A stretch of DNA of 47,326 nucleotides from the NCBI GenBank assembly GCA_023227945.1, contig JALOCC010000011.1, forward strand, positions 1-47,326. Reading direction: 5' to 3'. The stretch is from Candidatus Omnitrophota bacterium (GTDB lineage: Bacteria; Omnitrophota; Gorgyraeia; Duberdicusellales; 4484-171). The position numbers and the translations under genes were made by a program. Of this stretch, positions 21,518 to 30,347 are shown one piece after another. The notes beneath the pieces are model-generated. The model searched no databases and was not told where the DNA came from. It saw nothing but the letters and a program-made list of their open reading frames with translations. Numbering within the stretch: the first letter of the stretch is position 1; the number at the start of each line of letters is the position of its first letter.

Positions 21518-22870
21518 TTACAACTTGGTCGGTAAAGAATTGTAAGATGCTTTCTTGAGAATCTTCCCTGTCCATACAATCCCTATAACGGCGGAACATA
21601 TATCAGTCATCAATCTTCCCCAAAAAACACCGGAGATGCCGAAAAATTTCGCGCCGAAATATGCTAAAGGTATCATCAAAACAATCATGCGAATCGTATT
21701 TAGGAAAGCGGAAGAAATCGGCTGATGAATGCCTATCATGCAAAAACCGGCATACCGATGCACCTCCAAGAACCCGTAACCAAAACATGTAATGTATATA
21801 TACCGCACTAAGATATTGACGACTTCCGGATCGGATGAAAACAGCCTGCCAAGCGGACGCGCGATAAACAAGAAAACTCCCGCAATGAAAAAGCCGAATA
21901 TAAGCGCAAACAACATAGCGCCTTTACGCACAGCCTTGATCCGGTCAAAACGTTGCGCCCCGTAATTCTGGGCTACGAACGGGACCAAGGACATACCTAC
22001 TGTCATCGGTATCATGAAGGCGAACATCTCGATGCGGCTGGCAACCCCGATAGCGGCAACCGCGGCTTTACCGAACCCGGAAACTATCTTGATAACTATC
22101 GCGGCGGAAAATGGGGTTAGAATAGAGCTTAACGTGGTGGGTATCCCTATACGAAGGATTCTCCGCCAGGATGATATAATCCGTTGGCGGGAATGCGAAA
22201 CAAAAAGAATCAACTTGTATTTTTTATGGATAAAATAGAATGCCCCCGCCAATACCAGCGCTTCGGAAATAACCGTGGCTAATGCCGCACCCTGTATTCC
22301 CATCTTCGGAAATCCCCACAATCCAAAAATCATCATTGGATCGAGGATAAAATTGAACACAGTTCCCCCGACCATCAGGACGCTTACCGCTTTAGTATTG
22401 CCCGTACCGATAATAATATCAGCGAACATCATTTGCACGACTCGGATGACCAACCCCCAATACCAAATCATCATGTATTGCTGCGTCAAAACAAACACTT
22501 CTCCTGCCGCGCCTAGCCGCATGAAAAGCGGCTTTATCGTAAGAAAACCAACCACCATAAGACACAAGGCCAAACTTGAAGACAAAAAAACCGCATGCGT
22601 AGTAATGCGCGCAGCGGTTTGTTGTTTACCCCTGCCCAAGGCATGTGCCACTACAGTCATGGCACCAGTCCCCAGCCCACGCATGATAAACCCCAAGAGC
22701 ATGACGACTGGAAATGTAAACGACATCGCTGCCAAAGCGTTGGTGCCTAACCGTGAAACAAACCATGTATCGGTCAAATTATACGCATTCATGGCAAATG
22801 TCCCAGCTAACATCGGAACAGCCATGCGTATTATAGTCGGCAAAACCTTATCTTTTACTAAAAGCGCCAT
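21518..22870 (-). CDS. MATE-family multidrug/cation exporter
   Basis: A 450-residue polytopic protein with twelve predicted membrane helices. Family features: VLPTIIRMAVPMLAGTFAMN with LTDTWFVSRLGTNALAAMSF in the first half, and the internal repeat IGIPTTLSSILTPFSAAIV with GKAAVAAIGVASRIE in the second. It would export drugs or metabolites against Na+ or H+. AAGGAG precedes the ATG at 22870. It has its own promoter (22941-22968) and seems to be a single-gene unit followed by repeat DNA. The gene is somewhat richer in GC than the neighbouring Fe-S cluster. Confidence 0.9.
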   Translation of the reverse strand: MALLVKDKVLPTIIRMAVPMLAGTFAMNAYNLTDTWFVSRLGTNALAAMSFTFPVVMLLGFIMRGLGTGAMTVVAHALGRGKQQTAARITTHAVFLSSSLALCLMVVGFLTIKPLFMRLGAAGEVFVLTQQYMMIWYWGLVIRVVQMMFADIIIGTGNTKAVSVLMVGGTVFNFILDPMMIFGLWGFPKMGIQGAALATVISEALVLAGAFYFIHKKYKLILFVSHSRQRIISSWRRILRIGIPTTLSSILTPFSAAIVIKIVSGFGKAAVAAIGVASRIEMFAFMIPMTVGMSLVPFVAQNYGAQRFDRIKAVRKGAMLFALIFGFFIAGVFLFIARPLGRLFSSDPEVVNILVRYIYITCFGYGFLEVHRYAGFCMIGIHQPISSAFLNTIRMIVLMIPLAYFGAKFFGISGVFWGRLMTDICSAVIGIVWTGKILKKASYNSLPTKL

Positions 22871-22940
22871 CTATCTCCTTCATTTAAAACCGCACACACA
22901 TAAAAAAACTTACTCCCATTCTGCTTCCAATAATTTATTT

Positions 22941-22968
22941 ATTATAGCGGAGGGAAACAAAAAGACAA
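22941..22968 (-). promoter_or_regulatory. promoter of the MATE gene
   Basis: On the minus strand TTGTCT (22963-22968), 16-nt spacer, TATAAT (22941-22946), about 70 nt upstream of the MATE ATG. Confidence 0.5.
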
Positions 22969-23096
22969 CTCAAGAGGCATTACGCTAAATAATACAGCTA
23001 TTTATAAATTTGAAGGCGTATCTCTATCAAAGGCAGGCATAACCGATAAAAGGATGTCTCCCCGGTATACAGTTATCGAAAAACTTATTTATTTCT

Positions 23097-24008
23097 CTAC
23101 CATGCCTTTTTGACTTCATCGGCTAAACGTAAATCGTCTACAACGGCCCTACCCTTTAGAGTAAGGTATCCTCCTATAAGCATACCGTTTGCGCCAGCCA
23201 TGAAGGCCATGGATTGGAAATCTTTTAATATCGATTCTCTGCCCGCAGCTACCTTAATTATCTTATCTTTTAATATAATTCGAAATATCGCGATAGTCCT
23301 TATGATATCACTTGATGACAATGGGGTGAAATTTTCGAATGACGTCCCTTTTATAGGCATAAGAATATTTAAAGGTACGGAATCTACTTTCAATCTTTTT
23401 AATATTAGTGCCATATCTATTCTGTCATCCCAATCCTCCCCCATACCGATTATGCCGCCGCTACAAACCTCTAGCCCCACTTTTTTAGCGGCTTTTATTG
23501 TATCAATCCTATCCTGAAAAGTATGTGTTTTAACAATCATGGGAAAATATCCGGGAGATGTCTCTATGTTGTGATGGTATCTGGAAACACCTGCTTTTTT
23601 AAGCATGGCCAAACTATCTTCATTAAGCTTCCCCAGAGAAGCGCACATTTTTATACCTATTTTTGAACGTATTTCTGAAACGGCTTCAATAATTTTCTTA
23701 AAGTCGGCCGCACCAAGGACATTGCCGCTTGTAACGATATCAAACCTGTGCGCGCCCATGTCTTTGGCGCATTTGGCACTTTTAAGTATCTCTGCTTTAC
23801 TTTTAAGAGAATACGCTGATATATCTGTTTTGTGATGTACCGATTGAGCGCAGAATTTACAATCCTCACCGCACATTCCGGACTTAGCGTTCATTATATT
23901 GCAAAGTTCTATTTCCGAACCTGCGTTTTGGCTCCTTATCCGGTTTGCCCTGGATATAAGCTCCGTTAATGGAAGTTGCAACAATAATTTTATTTTATGT
24001 TTATCCAT
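23097..24008 (-). CDS. bioB: biotin synthase
   Basis: A 303-residue radical-SAM enzyme that inserts sulfur into dethiobiotin. The SAM cluster cysteines are Cys46, Cys50 and Cys53 in GMCGEDCKFCAQS. Further family blocks are MCASLGKL, RYHHNIETSPGYF, EVCSGGIIGMGE, VPLNILMPIKGT and VAAGRESI. Three of the four E. coli auxiliary-cluster ligands seem present (Cys128, Cys188 and Arg260 equivalents), but the Cys97 region reads RFDIVTSG, with Asp in that place, as in some anaerobes. No other biotin genes adjoin it. GGGA precedes the ATG. Confidence 0.9.
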   Translation of the reverse strand: MDKHKIKLLLQLPLTELISRANRIRSQNAGSEIELCNIMNAKSGMCGEDCKFCAQSVHHKTDISAYSLKSKAEILKSAKCAKDMGAHRFDIVTSGNVLGAADFKKIIEAVSEIRSKIGIKMCASLGKLNEDSLAMLKKAGVSRYHHNIETSPGYFPMIVKTHTFQDRIDTIKAAKKVGLEVCSGGIIGMGEDWDDRIDMALILKRLKVDSVPLNILMPIKGTSFENFTPLSSSDIIRTIAIFRIILKDKIIKVAAGRESILKDFQSMAFMAGANGMLIGGYLTLKGRAVVDDLRLADEVKKAW

Positions 24009-24057
24009 TTCTCGCTTTCCCTTATAAAGAAAAAATTGGGCATGACAATTTTTATAG

Positions 24058-24753
24058 CTAGACTTTAGCGCATAAATATTCTGTTGTACAAGGCGAAATC
24101 ATATTCTTCTTTACGATGGAAAAACCGGCTTCTTTGAGAAAGAGTTCCATGTGTGTTTTGGTAGTACTAAACTCATCACGTATATGCACAATGGCCTCTT
24201 CTGATATTTGTTTAACTCTTTTTTGCATTTCTGCTATCCAGGCATCGAAATATTTTTCGTAGTCTTTTATGGGAAAAGAAAATACCACATCAAAAAGATA
24301 AAATTTCCCCCCATTTTTTAGTGCGGTATTTATTTTTCGTAAAGCAATGAGTTTCCAAAAATCAGGCAAATGGTGTAATGCCACTACAGAAACCACGGCA
24401 TCTGCCTTCTTTCCTCTATGATCGTACGAAAGAAACCCGGCGCAAATTGTTTCAATATTGTTTATCTTTTTTTCTTTAGCCTTTTCTCTTAGAAGATTAA
24501 GCATCCCCTCGGAAACATCGACGGCTATCACTTTTTTGCATCGGGAAGCAGCATTGATAGCAAATGCGCCTGTCCCGCAACCTATATCAATTATCGTATC
24601 GTTCGGCATCAAATTGAGTAATTTGACAATATGGTTTGCCTCTTCTTTATAATTTCTGAATTTTTGATGCGCGACATCATATTTTTTAATTATTTCGATA
24701 TCGGAATAGTCTATACCGCAATGCTCCTTTTCATTAAATATCCAATTCTTCAT
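24058..24753 (-). CDS. class I SAM-dependent methyltransferase
   Basis: A 231-residue protein with motif I DTIIDIGCGTGAFAINAA, motif II VIAVDVSEGML and the ADAVVSVVALHHLPDFWKL block. The N-terminus (DYSDIEIIKKYDVAHQKFR) resembles uncharacterised methyltransferases of anaerobes. It sits 49 nt before bioB. A BioC-like role is conceivable, but the characteristic BioC N-terminus is not seen and the substrate is unknown. Confidence 0.75.
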   Translation of the reverse strand: MKNWIFNEKEHCGIDYSDIEIIKKYDVAHQKFRNYKEEANHIVKLLNLMPNDTIIDIGCGTGAFAINAASRCKKVIAVDVSEGMLNLLREKAKEKKINNIETICAGFLSYDHRGKKADAVVSVVALHHLPDFWKLIALRKINTALKNGGKFYLFDVVFSFPIKDYEKYFDAWIAEMQKRVKQISEEAIVHIRDEFSTTKTHMELFLKEAGFSIVKKNMISPCTTEYLCAKV

Positions 24754-24780
24754 ATTGCGATTATCCCAAAAATTTGCGTT

Positions 24781-25218
24781 CTATTGCTTGCCTGCGTTTT
24801 TGCTGCCATTCAAGCCTTTCTCAGTTTTTATCTTGTAAAGAGTCCCCAAAGCTTCTGCAATAATAGCATTGCCCGAATAGACGCGAGACCCTATGATAAC
24901 CGCCCGGCTTTTTTCTTCTTTTAGGCTAGTTTCAATATGCAATCTATCTTTAATGTGCACTGGATTACGAAATACAATTTCTATACGAATTGTTCTTACG
25001 TCTATTTTAAGCATCCTCACGGCAAAAAATGCAAAAGACTCATCAATGACAGCTGAGATGACTCCGCCATGGACAAGGCCGGGCGGGCCTTCGTGGCTTT
25101 GATTTGAATCGAACTCACCAACAAGTAGGTTATTTTTAATTTCAAACTTGAGTTTCAGGCCGACAGGATTGTCAGGACTGCATCCAAAACAATTTTTTAC
25201 ATGCGCTGTTTCTGACAT
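24781..25218 (-). CDS. PaaI-type hotdog thioesterase
   Basis: About 145 residues from the ATG at 25218 (a TTG at 25227 is in frame). The start NCFGCSPDNPVGLKLKFEI and the core GPPGLVHGGVISAVIDESFA match the PaaI/4HBT thioesterase family. VHGG and the following acidic residue are the active-site region. It should hydrolyse an acyl-CoA-type thioester. It lies between two methyltransferase genes with short gaps (12 and 27 nt), so the three are likely co-transcribed. Confidence 0.8.
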   Translation of the reverse strand: MSETAHVKNCFGCSPDNPVGLKLKFEIKNNLLVGEFDSNQSHEGPPGLVHGGVISAVIDESFAFFAVRMLKIDVRTIRIEIVFRNPVHIKDRLHIETSLKEEKSRAVIIGSRVYSGNAIIAEALGTLYKIKTEKGLNGSKNAGKQ

Positions 25219-25230
25219 ATGGAACAAAAA

Positions 25231-25965
25231 TTAATTAACTGGCTTCTTGGCAAGAATAACCCCAAAAACCTTATGCCGAGATACCCTCCTGATGCTAACC
25301 GGGCCAAAACCTGCTTTTTTACAAATATCAGCCCACTGTTTAAAACTCAGGCAATATTCACCCTGATTAAAAATATGTTTCTTACCGTTATCATACATTT
25401 GGGAAAATGCTTTCACGCCTGCGTCTTGCAAGGCAGGAATCCACTCCTGCTCCAAGGCTTTAACGATGCGCTTAAGCCTTTGGGGATCGGTATGTTTACC
25501 AGTACTATCCATATCAATCTCTCCGATTATAAAAATACCTCCGGGTTTTAGAATCCGAAAAATAGTTCTTACTACTTGCAACTTGTCTCTAAGATGATGC
25601 AATGCCACGGAAGAAACTACTATATCAAAAGTATTTTTCTTAAAATTTAATGAGTTGGCATCTATCAAACCAACGGAAACTTTATTGTGTAATTTCAGCT
25701 TTTTTATCTTGTCTTTGAAAATATCCAGCATCTCTTTAGAATAATCAACTCCTATAATAGCGCAATCTGATTTCTGTAAAAGTCTTAAACTAAGAAGCCC
25801 TGTTCCGCAGCCGACATCCAATATCTTATCTCCGTCCTTAACTTTGGAATTGCTCGCGATCAGGTCCAGCAAATCTCGATGAAAACTGATTTTTCCTAAT
25901 GTCTGGTCGTATTTATTTGACCAGCAATTAAACCAGGATTTGGTTGTTTTACTGTTAACTTTCAT
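25231..25965 (-). CDS. class I SAM-dependent methyltransferase (UbiE-like)
   Basis: A 244-residue protein. Motif I KILDVGCGTGLLSLRLLQ, motif II AIIGVDYSKEMLDIF, motif III FDIVVSSVALHHLRDKLQVV and LKPGGIFIIGEIDM are typical of Methyltransf_11/25 and the UbiE group. The N-terminal WFNCWSNKYDQTLGKISFH is common in such enzymes acting on lipids or small molecules. AAAGGAG precedes the ATG at 25965. A TATAAT element (about 25993-26005) with a weak -35 lies upstream, so it probably starts the unit running to the thioesterase. Confidence 0.8.
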   Translation of the reverse strand: MKVNSKTTKSWFNCWSNKYDQTLGKISFHRDLLDLIASNSKVKDGDKILDVGCGTGLLSLRLLQKSDCAIIGVDYSKEMLDIFKDKIKKLKLHNKVSVGLIDANSLNFKKNTFDIVVSSVALHHLRDKLQVVRTIFRILKPGGIFIIGEIDMDSTGKHTDPQRLKRIVKALEQEWIPALQDAGVKAFSQMYDNGKKHIFNQGEYCLSFKQWADICKKAGFGPVSIRRVSRHKVFGVILAKKPVN

Positions 25966-26037
25966 AAATCTCCTTTTATGATTATTTTTTTATTATATCA
26001 CGAGGAATAAAAACGGCAAAACTAACTGTAGAAATTA

Positions 26038-26200
26038 TTCCTCTCGCAAGGGTGGATACATTCAACAAGGGGACGGCCTCTCTAGATACAAATATTTTTT
26101 AATTTGAGAGGTTCCCCTATCTCCTTCGAAAGGGCAGAAATAATTCATAAGGGACGACCTCTCCGTTTACGGCTAAAGTGAAATCAGAAAGGTTTCTCTA
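26038..26200. repeat. 82-bp-period repeat, two units
   Basis: Anchors GGGTGGATACATTC at 26050 and GGGCAGAAATAATTC at 26132 are exactly 82 bp apart. CCTCTC at 26077 can pair with GAGAGG near 26106. The 267-nt gap (25966-26232) otherwise shows only the promoter region of the 25231-25965 gene. Confidence 0.7.
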
Positions 26201-26232
26201 ACCTCATCATCCCTCTTAATTCGACAAGTTCT

Positions 26233-26568
26233 CTATATGGAATACCATAGGCTTAATACCGGATCTTTCCCGGCACCAATACGCCTAAAATCAACAAGTG
26301 ACAAAGAATTTGAAAGTGTATCCAAGATTTCCGGGCATCTCTTTCTTAATGAGCCCCCATTTAGAATTTCAAGTGTCAAATTTTCTCCTTCGCTGACCTT
26401 GACTGTCGTCAGGCTACTATCAGGATCATCTATAGACATCATACGAATAATCCAAGCGTCCATATTTCTTCCGTAGCAATCCGGGAATCCAAATACCTCC
26501 GTAAAAACATCGTGGAAAGAATCCCAATCTTTTATGGCATTTCCATCAATTTTTATAAGTTTCGTAAT
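26233..26568 (-). CDS. barstar-like protein without a canonical start codon
   Basis: The open frame runs from a stop at 26596-26598 to 26233. It encodes KLIKIDGNAIKDWDSFHDVF, FGFPDCYGRNMDAW and a C-terminal half, about 111 residues, matching the barstar (barnase inhibitor) family. No ATG, GTG or TTG occurs before the family core; the first ATG (26463) would cut it away. An ATT at 26566-26568 with AAAGG just upstream is the best start candidate. The barnase-contacting Asp (NLDALWDC in barstar) is not conserved: the region reads NMDAWIIRM. No RNase partner is nearby. It may be a pseudogene, an ATT-start gene or an orphan antitoxin. Confidence 0.6.
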   Translation of the reverse strand: MTKLIKIDGNAIKDWDSFHDVFTEVFGFPDCYGRNMDAWIIRMMSIDDPDSSLTTVKVSEGENLTLEILNGGSLRKRCPEILDTLSNSLSLVDFRRIGAGKDPVLSLWYSI

Positions 26569-26603
26569 ACTAACCTTTGCAAAATGATATATAATCTAAA
26601 AAA

Positions 26604-27824
26604 TTAAAATCCCATTAAACCGCAACAACGCGTACATTGAGGAAGGACTCCGTCGTGTTTGATAAGTAATTTTCTGAATTTAATCATTTTCTCGCCATTC
26701 CAGATATCGAGTATTTTTGCTTCATTAATATTGCCCACCTTCACATCGATAAAGTCTCGACAAGTTGTTATATCGCCATTAGGCATGATATCCATCATAA
26801 CAAAAGGTGCCGGGCAACGTTTATAACCAAAAGTTTTTTCAGGATACAAATAATAATCCCTGACATCATTGCCATGTAAATCAGGAACAACGATATATTC
26901 GAAAGGCCAAGACTTTCTTCGAATATTCTTTAATGCCTTGCTAAAACGCTCTGCGTCCTGACTACTGAATGTCTTAGCATAAGACTGCCAGGTAAATGCA
27001 TCTGCATCTAGTTTTTCTTTTATAATTTTGCCGTGCTCACGGCCAATACGTTCTGCGGTAAACCAGGAAAGATAAACAACAACAAGATCAGGGACTATTG
27101 TTCTATTAAGTTCAAAAGTTTCCTGAAGATAATCAACATTTACAGGAGAAAGCGTTAATGAAGTAAAAATATAGGGCTTGCGTGAACCAGAAGCCTTTTT
27201 CAGTAAACGCAGTTTACATAAACCTTCAACCGCAGTTTTATATGCTCCCTTTAAACCGCGACACTCATCATGGATATATTCTGGGCCATCAAATGAAACC
27301 AGTACCATATCCCAGCGGTTACGTACAATTTCTGAAGCATAATCTTTAAGTTTAACGCCATTAGTAACAACGGTAGCCATCGAACCTTTTTGTTTAATAT
27401 AATTCACCAGCTTAACAAAATCTGGATACAAAAACGGCTCTCCACCTGTAAAATAATAAACGGGTTTATAATGGCTAAGCTGATCGACTACTTCTTTATA
27501 TTTCCTGTAAGGAATGTTACCAAACAAAGATTTTCCTCTTTCTCCATGCATATATCCATTTTTGCCATATTGACCGCAAACAGCACAGCGGTGGTTGCAA
27601 ACATTAGTGATACGGATACTGACTTGAAACGGAGGTTTAGAACTCTTGCCATCGCCTCGTTCATAATCCTTATTCACGCCTCTATGTTTATGATACAGCC
27701 CTCTAAGAAGCGGGGAAATAATATCGGGAGTTCTAAAGAAACCTTTTAAAAGTAATTTTGCCGGAAATTTACTACGCATAATATTTTTTTGATTAAAAAA
27801 ACCTGTGCCATTTTTGCCAGTCAT
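26604..27824 (-). CDS. radical-SAM/SPASM-domain protein
   Basis: A 406-residue protein from 27824, or 391 from the internal ATG at 27779. The radical-SAM cluster is CNHRCAVC (Cys76, Cys80, Cys83). A TGGEPFLYPDF block and the C-terminal SPASM/Twitch cysteines in RCPAPFVMMD, ITTCRDF and LPQCTRCCG follow. These enzymes modify peptides, proteins or complex metabolites. No precursor peptide is recognised nearby, though the DUF2934 gene precedes it. The hairpin at 27825-27845 ends exactly at the upstream ATG and leaves no ribosome-binding site, which favours the internal start. Confidence 0.8.
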   Translation of the reverse strand: MTGKNGTGFFNQKNIMRSKFPAKLLLKGFFRTPDIISPLLRGLYHKHRGVNKDYERGDGKSSKPPFQVSIRITNVCNHRCAVCGQYGKNGYMHGERGKSLFGNIPYRKYKEVVDQLSHYKPVYYFTGGEPFLYPDFVKLVNYIKQKGSMATVVTNGVKLKDYASEIVRNRWDMVLVSFDGPEYIHDECRGLKGAYKTAVEGLCKLRLLKKASGSRKPYIFTSLTLSPVNVDYLQETFELNRTIVPDLVVVYLSWFTAERIGREHGKIIKEKLDADAFTWQSYAKTFSSQDAERFSKALKNIRRKSWPFEYIVVPDLHGNDVRDYYLYPEKTFGYKRCPAPFVMMDIMPNGDITTCRDFIDVKVGNINEAKILDIWNGEKMIKFRKLLIKHDGVLPQCTRCCGLMGF

Positions 27825-27845
27825 CCACGGGCAATAAGCCCGTGG
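27825..27845 (-). terminator. GC-rich hairpin before the radical-SAM gene
   Basis: Perfect 8-bp arms CCACGGGC / GCCCGTGG with a 5-nt loop. It lies 52 nt past the DUF2934 stop and directly abuts the annotated ATG of the radical-SAM gene. There is no T-run, so it may be a processing or regulatory hairpin rather than a true terminator. Confidence 0.45.
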
Positions 27846-27897
27846 AATTCTGACAAGGTGGTTAATGGCAACCTAAATCACTTTTTATCAGCTAATA

Positions 27898-28065
27898 TCA
27901 CTGATTAGATTTAGGATTTTTTTTCATCTGGCTTTTAACAATTTTTTCAGCCTGCAGCCAGTAATCCAAGTCACGACCCTGTTTACAGCCATCTTTCTCC
28001 CAAAGCTCCTTTGCCTTTATCCTGATATCATTAGTCAAATCAATACCTTCGCTTTGCTTTTTCAT
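27898..28065 (-). CDS. DUF2934 small protein
   Basis: A 55-residue ORF starting MKKQSEGIDLTNDIRIKAKE and containing LWEKDGCKQGRDLDYWLQAE. This is the DUF2934 pattern (R-A-E-W--G---G-D--DW--AE). Members are small, of unknown function, and common in Gram-negative genomes. The ATG at 28065 has an excellent AGGAGGGG site. It lies 51 nt after the patatin stop. Confidence 0.8.
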   Translation of the reverse strand: MKKQSEGIDLTNDIRIKAKELWEKDGCKQGRDLDYWLQAEKIVKSQMKKNPKSNQ

Positions 28066-28116
28066 ATCCCCTCCTTTTTTGTTAGTTAAAACAGTTTTTA
28101 TTTACAAAACCATTTT

Positions 28117-29346
28117 TTAATTTTTATTTATTCCGGGTGGTACTTTTTTCCAATTATAGCCATGTTCGGCTTCTTCAAAACCTAGATCGAAAAGTGCGCG
28201 CATTTCAAGAGGATCGAAAAGTTCTTTTGCTTTCGACACATGAGTTACGGGGATATAAGCAAGATTAAAATCACCTCTGCCTAACTGTGTAAAAATATAT
28301 AGTTGGTATATGTCGCCCATACTTTGGGCATTAATCATTGTATCCACGGCGCGGCCGGCAATAGCTGAAAGCTTATCCGGTACTTCTTGCCATACCGCGT
28401 CTACATAGCCATTCCTGATAATATAAATCTTATAATGCAACCTGGAGGCATCAAAACCTTTTTCTTTTATGGCTTTATCAATGCCATGGAGAACATCGTA
28501 GAGAAAAAATACCTGCCTTACCACTCCGCCGTCAACATGCATCTCGTCATACATTTTATCATTAACTTTTGCTTCAAAATATACCGGGGGAAACGCGATG
28601 GGAATAGAAGCCGATGCCAATATAATTTTGCGAAATAACTTTAAGGCTTTATCATCGCCTATGGATGCGATTTTACCCATATCCCAAATAACAAACCGTT
28701 GTGCATCAAGATTTGTAGTGCCAATATAGAGCCTGCGACCATTACTATGCTCAACAGCTATCTCTTTTAATAATTCTTTGTCGAAATACCGCCCGATAAG
28801 AGCCTCTAACGGCTTGGTGCTGGCAATAGAATTTTTAAATGGGATTACCAGTAGAGGGGATCGTATGCGCACAATATCTTTTGTCGAATATTTTGTGGAA
28901 AATTCTTTTAATTTACCGTCGTATTTACTTCCCAAAAAAGCAAATGGCGCGATTATCGCTCCGGTGCTTATGCCAGTAACAACCTTAAACTGCGGCCTCA
29001 TTCCTGACTTCGACCAGCCGCTAAGCAATCCTGCACCATAAGCACCATTAGCGGCGCCACCCGAAATGGTAAGCATAGAATATGTCCGATTGTTTTTAAA
29101 ATCAAAAAATGATGGTCCTCCTTTTTCCGCTTGCTCAAGCAACCTCAAAAAATCTTTTTTGAAAGAATCGCTTGGGACGCCGCTTAGTGTTCTTATGCCC
29201 TGCATACCGAAAATAGCAGCATTATTTAATGAATCTACGGGAACAGCGTGCCGAACAGTTGCACAACCGGAAACAAGAAAAACAACGGTGCTTAACAGCA
29301 ATAATCTTTTTTTATTTTTGAGCGTGCCAAAGCTAATTTTTTTCAT
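28117..29346 (-). CDS. patatin-like phospholipase lipoprotein
   Basis: A 409-residue lipoprotein (lipobox FLVSGC, Cys28) with a patatin domain: oxyanion loop SGGAANGAYGAGLL, nucleophile GISTG, and catalytic Asp in HVDGGVV. It would act as an acyl-ester hydrolase on lipids in the periplasm or outer membrane. Its start overlaps the MarR stop as ATGA, placing it at the end of the TolC/RND run. A role in remodelling membrane lipids together with the pump genes is possible. Confidence 0.88.
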   Translation of the reverse strand: MKKISFGTLKNKKRLLLLSTVVFLVSGCATVRHAVPVDSLNNAAIFGMQGIRTLSGVPSDSFKKDFLRLLEQAEKGGPSFFDFKNNRTYSMLTISGGAANGAYGAGLLSGWSKSGMRPQFKVVTGISTGAIIAPFAFLGSKYDGKLKEFSTKYSTKDIVRIRSPLLVIPFKNSIASTKPLEALIGRYFDKELLKEIAVEHSNGRRLYIGTTNLDAQRFVIWDMGKIASIGDDKALKLFRKIILASASIPIAFPPVYFEAKVNDKMYDEMHVDGGVVRQVFFLYDVLHGIDKAIKEKGFDASRLHYKIYIIRNGYVDAVWQEVPDKLSAIAGRAVDTMINAQSMGDIYQLYIFTQLGRGDFNLAYIPVTHVSKAKELFDPLEMRALFDLGFEEAEHGYNWKKVPPGINKN

Positions 29347-29774
29347 TTTTCTAACGAATTTACAAGTATCAAAATACCTTTTTCCATTGCTTTCTTTTCT
29401 TTTTCCTGAAGAGAACCGAAAAGCTTATTAAACAATTTCTCTTTATGCTCTGTAAGCCTCTTGAGACAGAGCCTGCCATTATCAGTAATTGCAATTATTA
29501 TTTTCCTGCGGTCATCTTCGCTTCTTTGACGTATGACTAATTTATTTTTAACAAGTTTATCTACTATGTTAGTTGCGAATGCTCCGGTAATGTTCAAGTT
29601 ATTTTTTATCCGAGACATCTCCGCAGATGGGACGTTGGACAAAAAAGATAAAACTTTGTATTCGGAGAAAGTAATTCTTTCGAGCAAAGAATAGTGACGG
29701 GTTTTCAGATAAAGAATGCGTAAAAGTTTTTGTAGCAGCTGTGAAAATCTTGCATAGTAAGCTTTGTCAGACAC
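29343..29774 (-). CDS. MarR-family transcriptional regulator
   Basis: About 143 residues from the GTG at 29774, chosen because AAAGGAG precedes it at ideal spacing (a TTG at 29792 is also in frame). The winged helix shows LSNVPSAEMSRIKNNLNITG, IVDKLVKNKLVIRQRSED and DRRKIIIAITDNG, the typical MarR wing. It lies between the HD-GYP and patatin genes and may tune this part of the run. No palindromic operator was identified near it. Confidence 0.85.
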   Translation of the reverse strand: MSDKAYYARFSQLLQKLLRILYLKTRHYSLLERITFSEYKVLSFLSNVPSAEMSRIKNNLNITGAFATNIVDKLVKNKLVIRQRSEDDRRKIIIAITDNGRLCLKRLTEHKEKLFNKLFGSLQEKEKKAMEKGILILVNSLEK

Positions 29775-29792
29775 CGAAGACTCCTTTATCAA

Positions 29793-30347
29793 CTAACGAA
29801 AAACAGCTTTGGCAATTTTTGAATCATACAAAATGCCGCTATTTCCTTTAATTTCCTTAAGCGCATCGTTCATGCTTAGAGCCGGGCGATATGGCTGCAT
29901 TGAAATCATTGTATTTATCACGTCGGCAACCGCGACAATTTTCGCCCCATAAATGATATCCTTATCCTGTAAACCGAAAGGATACCCGGAGCCATTAACG
30001 CGTTCATGATGCTCAAGCACAATCCGACAAACAACAGGGTCCAATTTTGCCTTTTTTAACAACCTGCACCCTAATTCCGGATGTTTTCTCATAAACGCAG
30101 ATTCTTTTTTATCCAAGGCGCCTGGTTTGTTTACGATTTTCGCAGGCACTTGGGTTTTACCTATATCGTGAAGAATGGCTGCGTAGCTTATGATTGTAAT
30201 TTCTTCGTAGCTTAAACCGATCTCTTCTGAAATTAAGCAGGTAAAATTTGCGACTCGTTCCCCATGAATAAAAATTGCTTTATTTTTATCTTGTAATTTC
30301 TTAATAACAACGGGAAAAGTAAAATTTTGTGTTGCTAAGCTACGCAT
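29793..30347 (-). CDS. HD-GYP-type phosphohydrolase domain protein
   Basis: A 184-residue protein with the HD metal site (ERVANFTCLI, AAILHDIGKTQVP) and the HD-GYP extension ESAFMRKHPELGCRLL, IVLEHHERVNGSGYPFGL and VAVADVINTMISM. HD-GYP domains hydrolyse cyclic-di-GMP or related nucleotides. The GYP loop reads GSGYPFGL as in active enzymes. No receiver or sensor domain is attached. Its ATG overlaps the radical-SAM stop by eight bases. Confidence 0.85.
   Translation of the reverse strand: MRSLATQNFTFPVVIKKLQDKNKAIFIHGERVANFTCLISEEIGLSYEEITIISYAAILHDIGKTQVPAKIVNKPGALDKKESAFMRKHPELGCRLLKKAKLDPVVCRIVLEHHERVNGSGYPFGLQDKDIIYGAKIVAVADVINTMISMQPYRPALSMNDALKEIKGNSGILYDSKIAKAVFR

Noticed and set aside
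22275..22988. A 237-residue plus-strand open frame
   Set aside because: It is the complement of the MATE gene. The minus-strand product matches the family over its full length.
22990..23096. CGATAA/TTATCG arms as a terminator for the biotin synthase gene
   Set aside because: Six-base arms with a long loop and no T-run on the minus strand are too weak to call.
26237..26476. A 79-residue plus-strand open frame
   Set aside because: It is antisense to the barstar-like frame, which shows clear family motifs.
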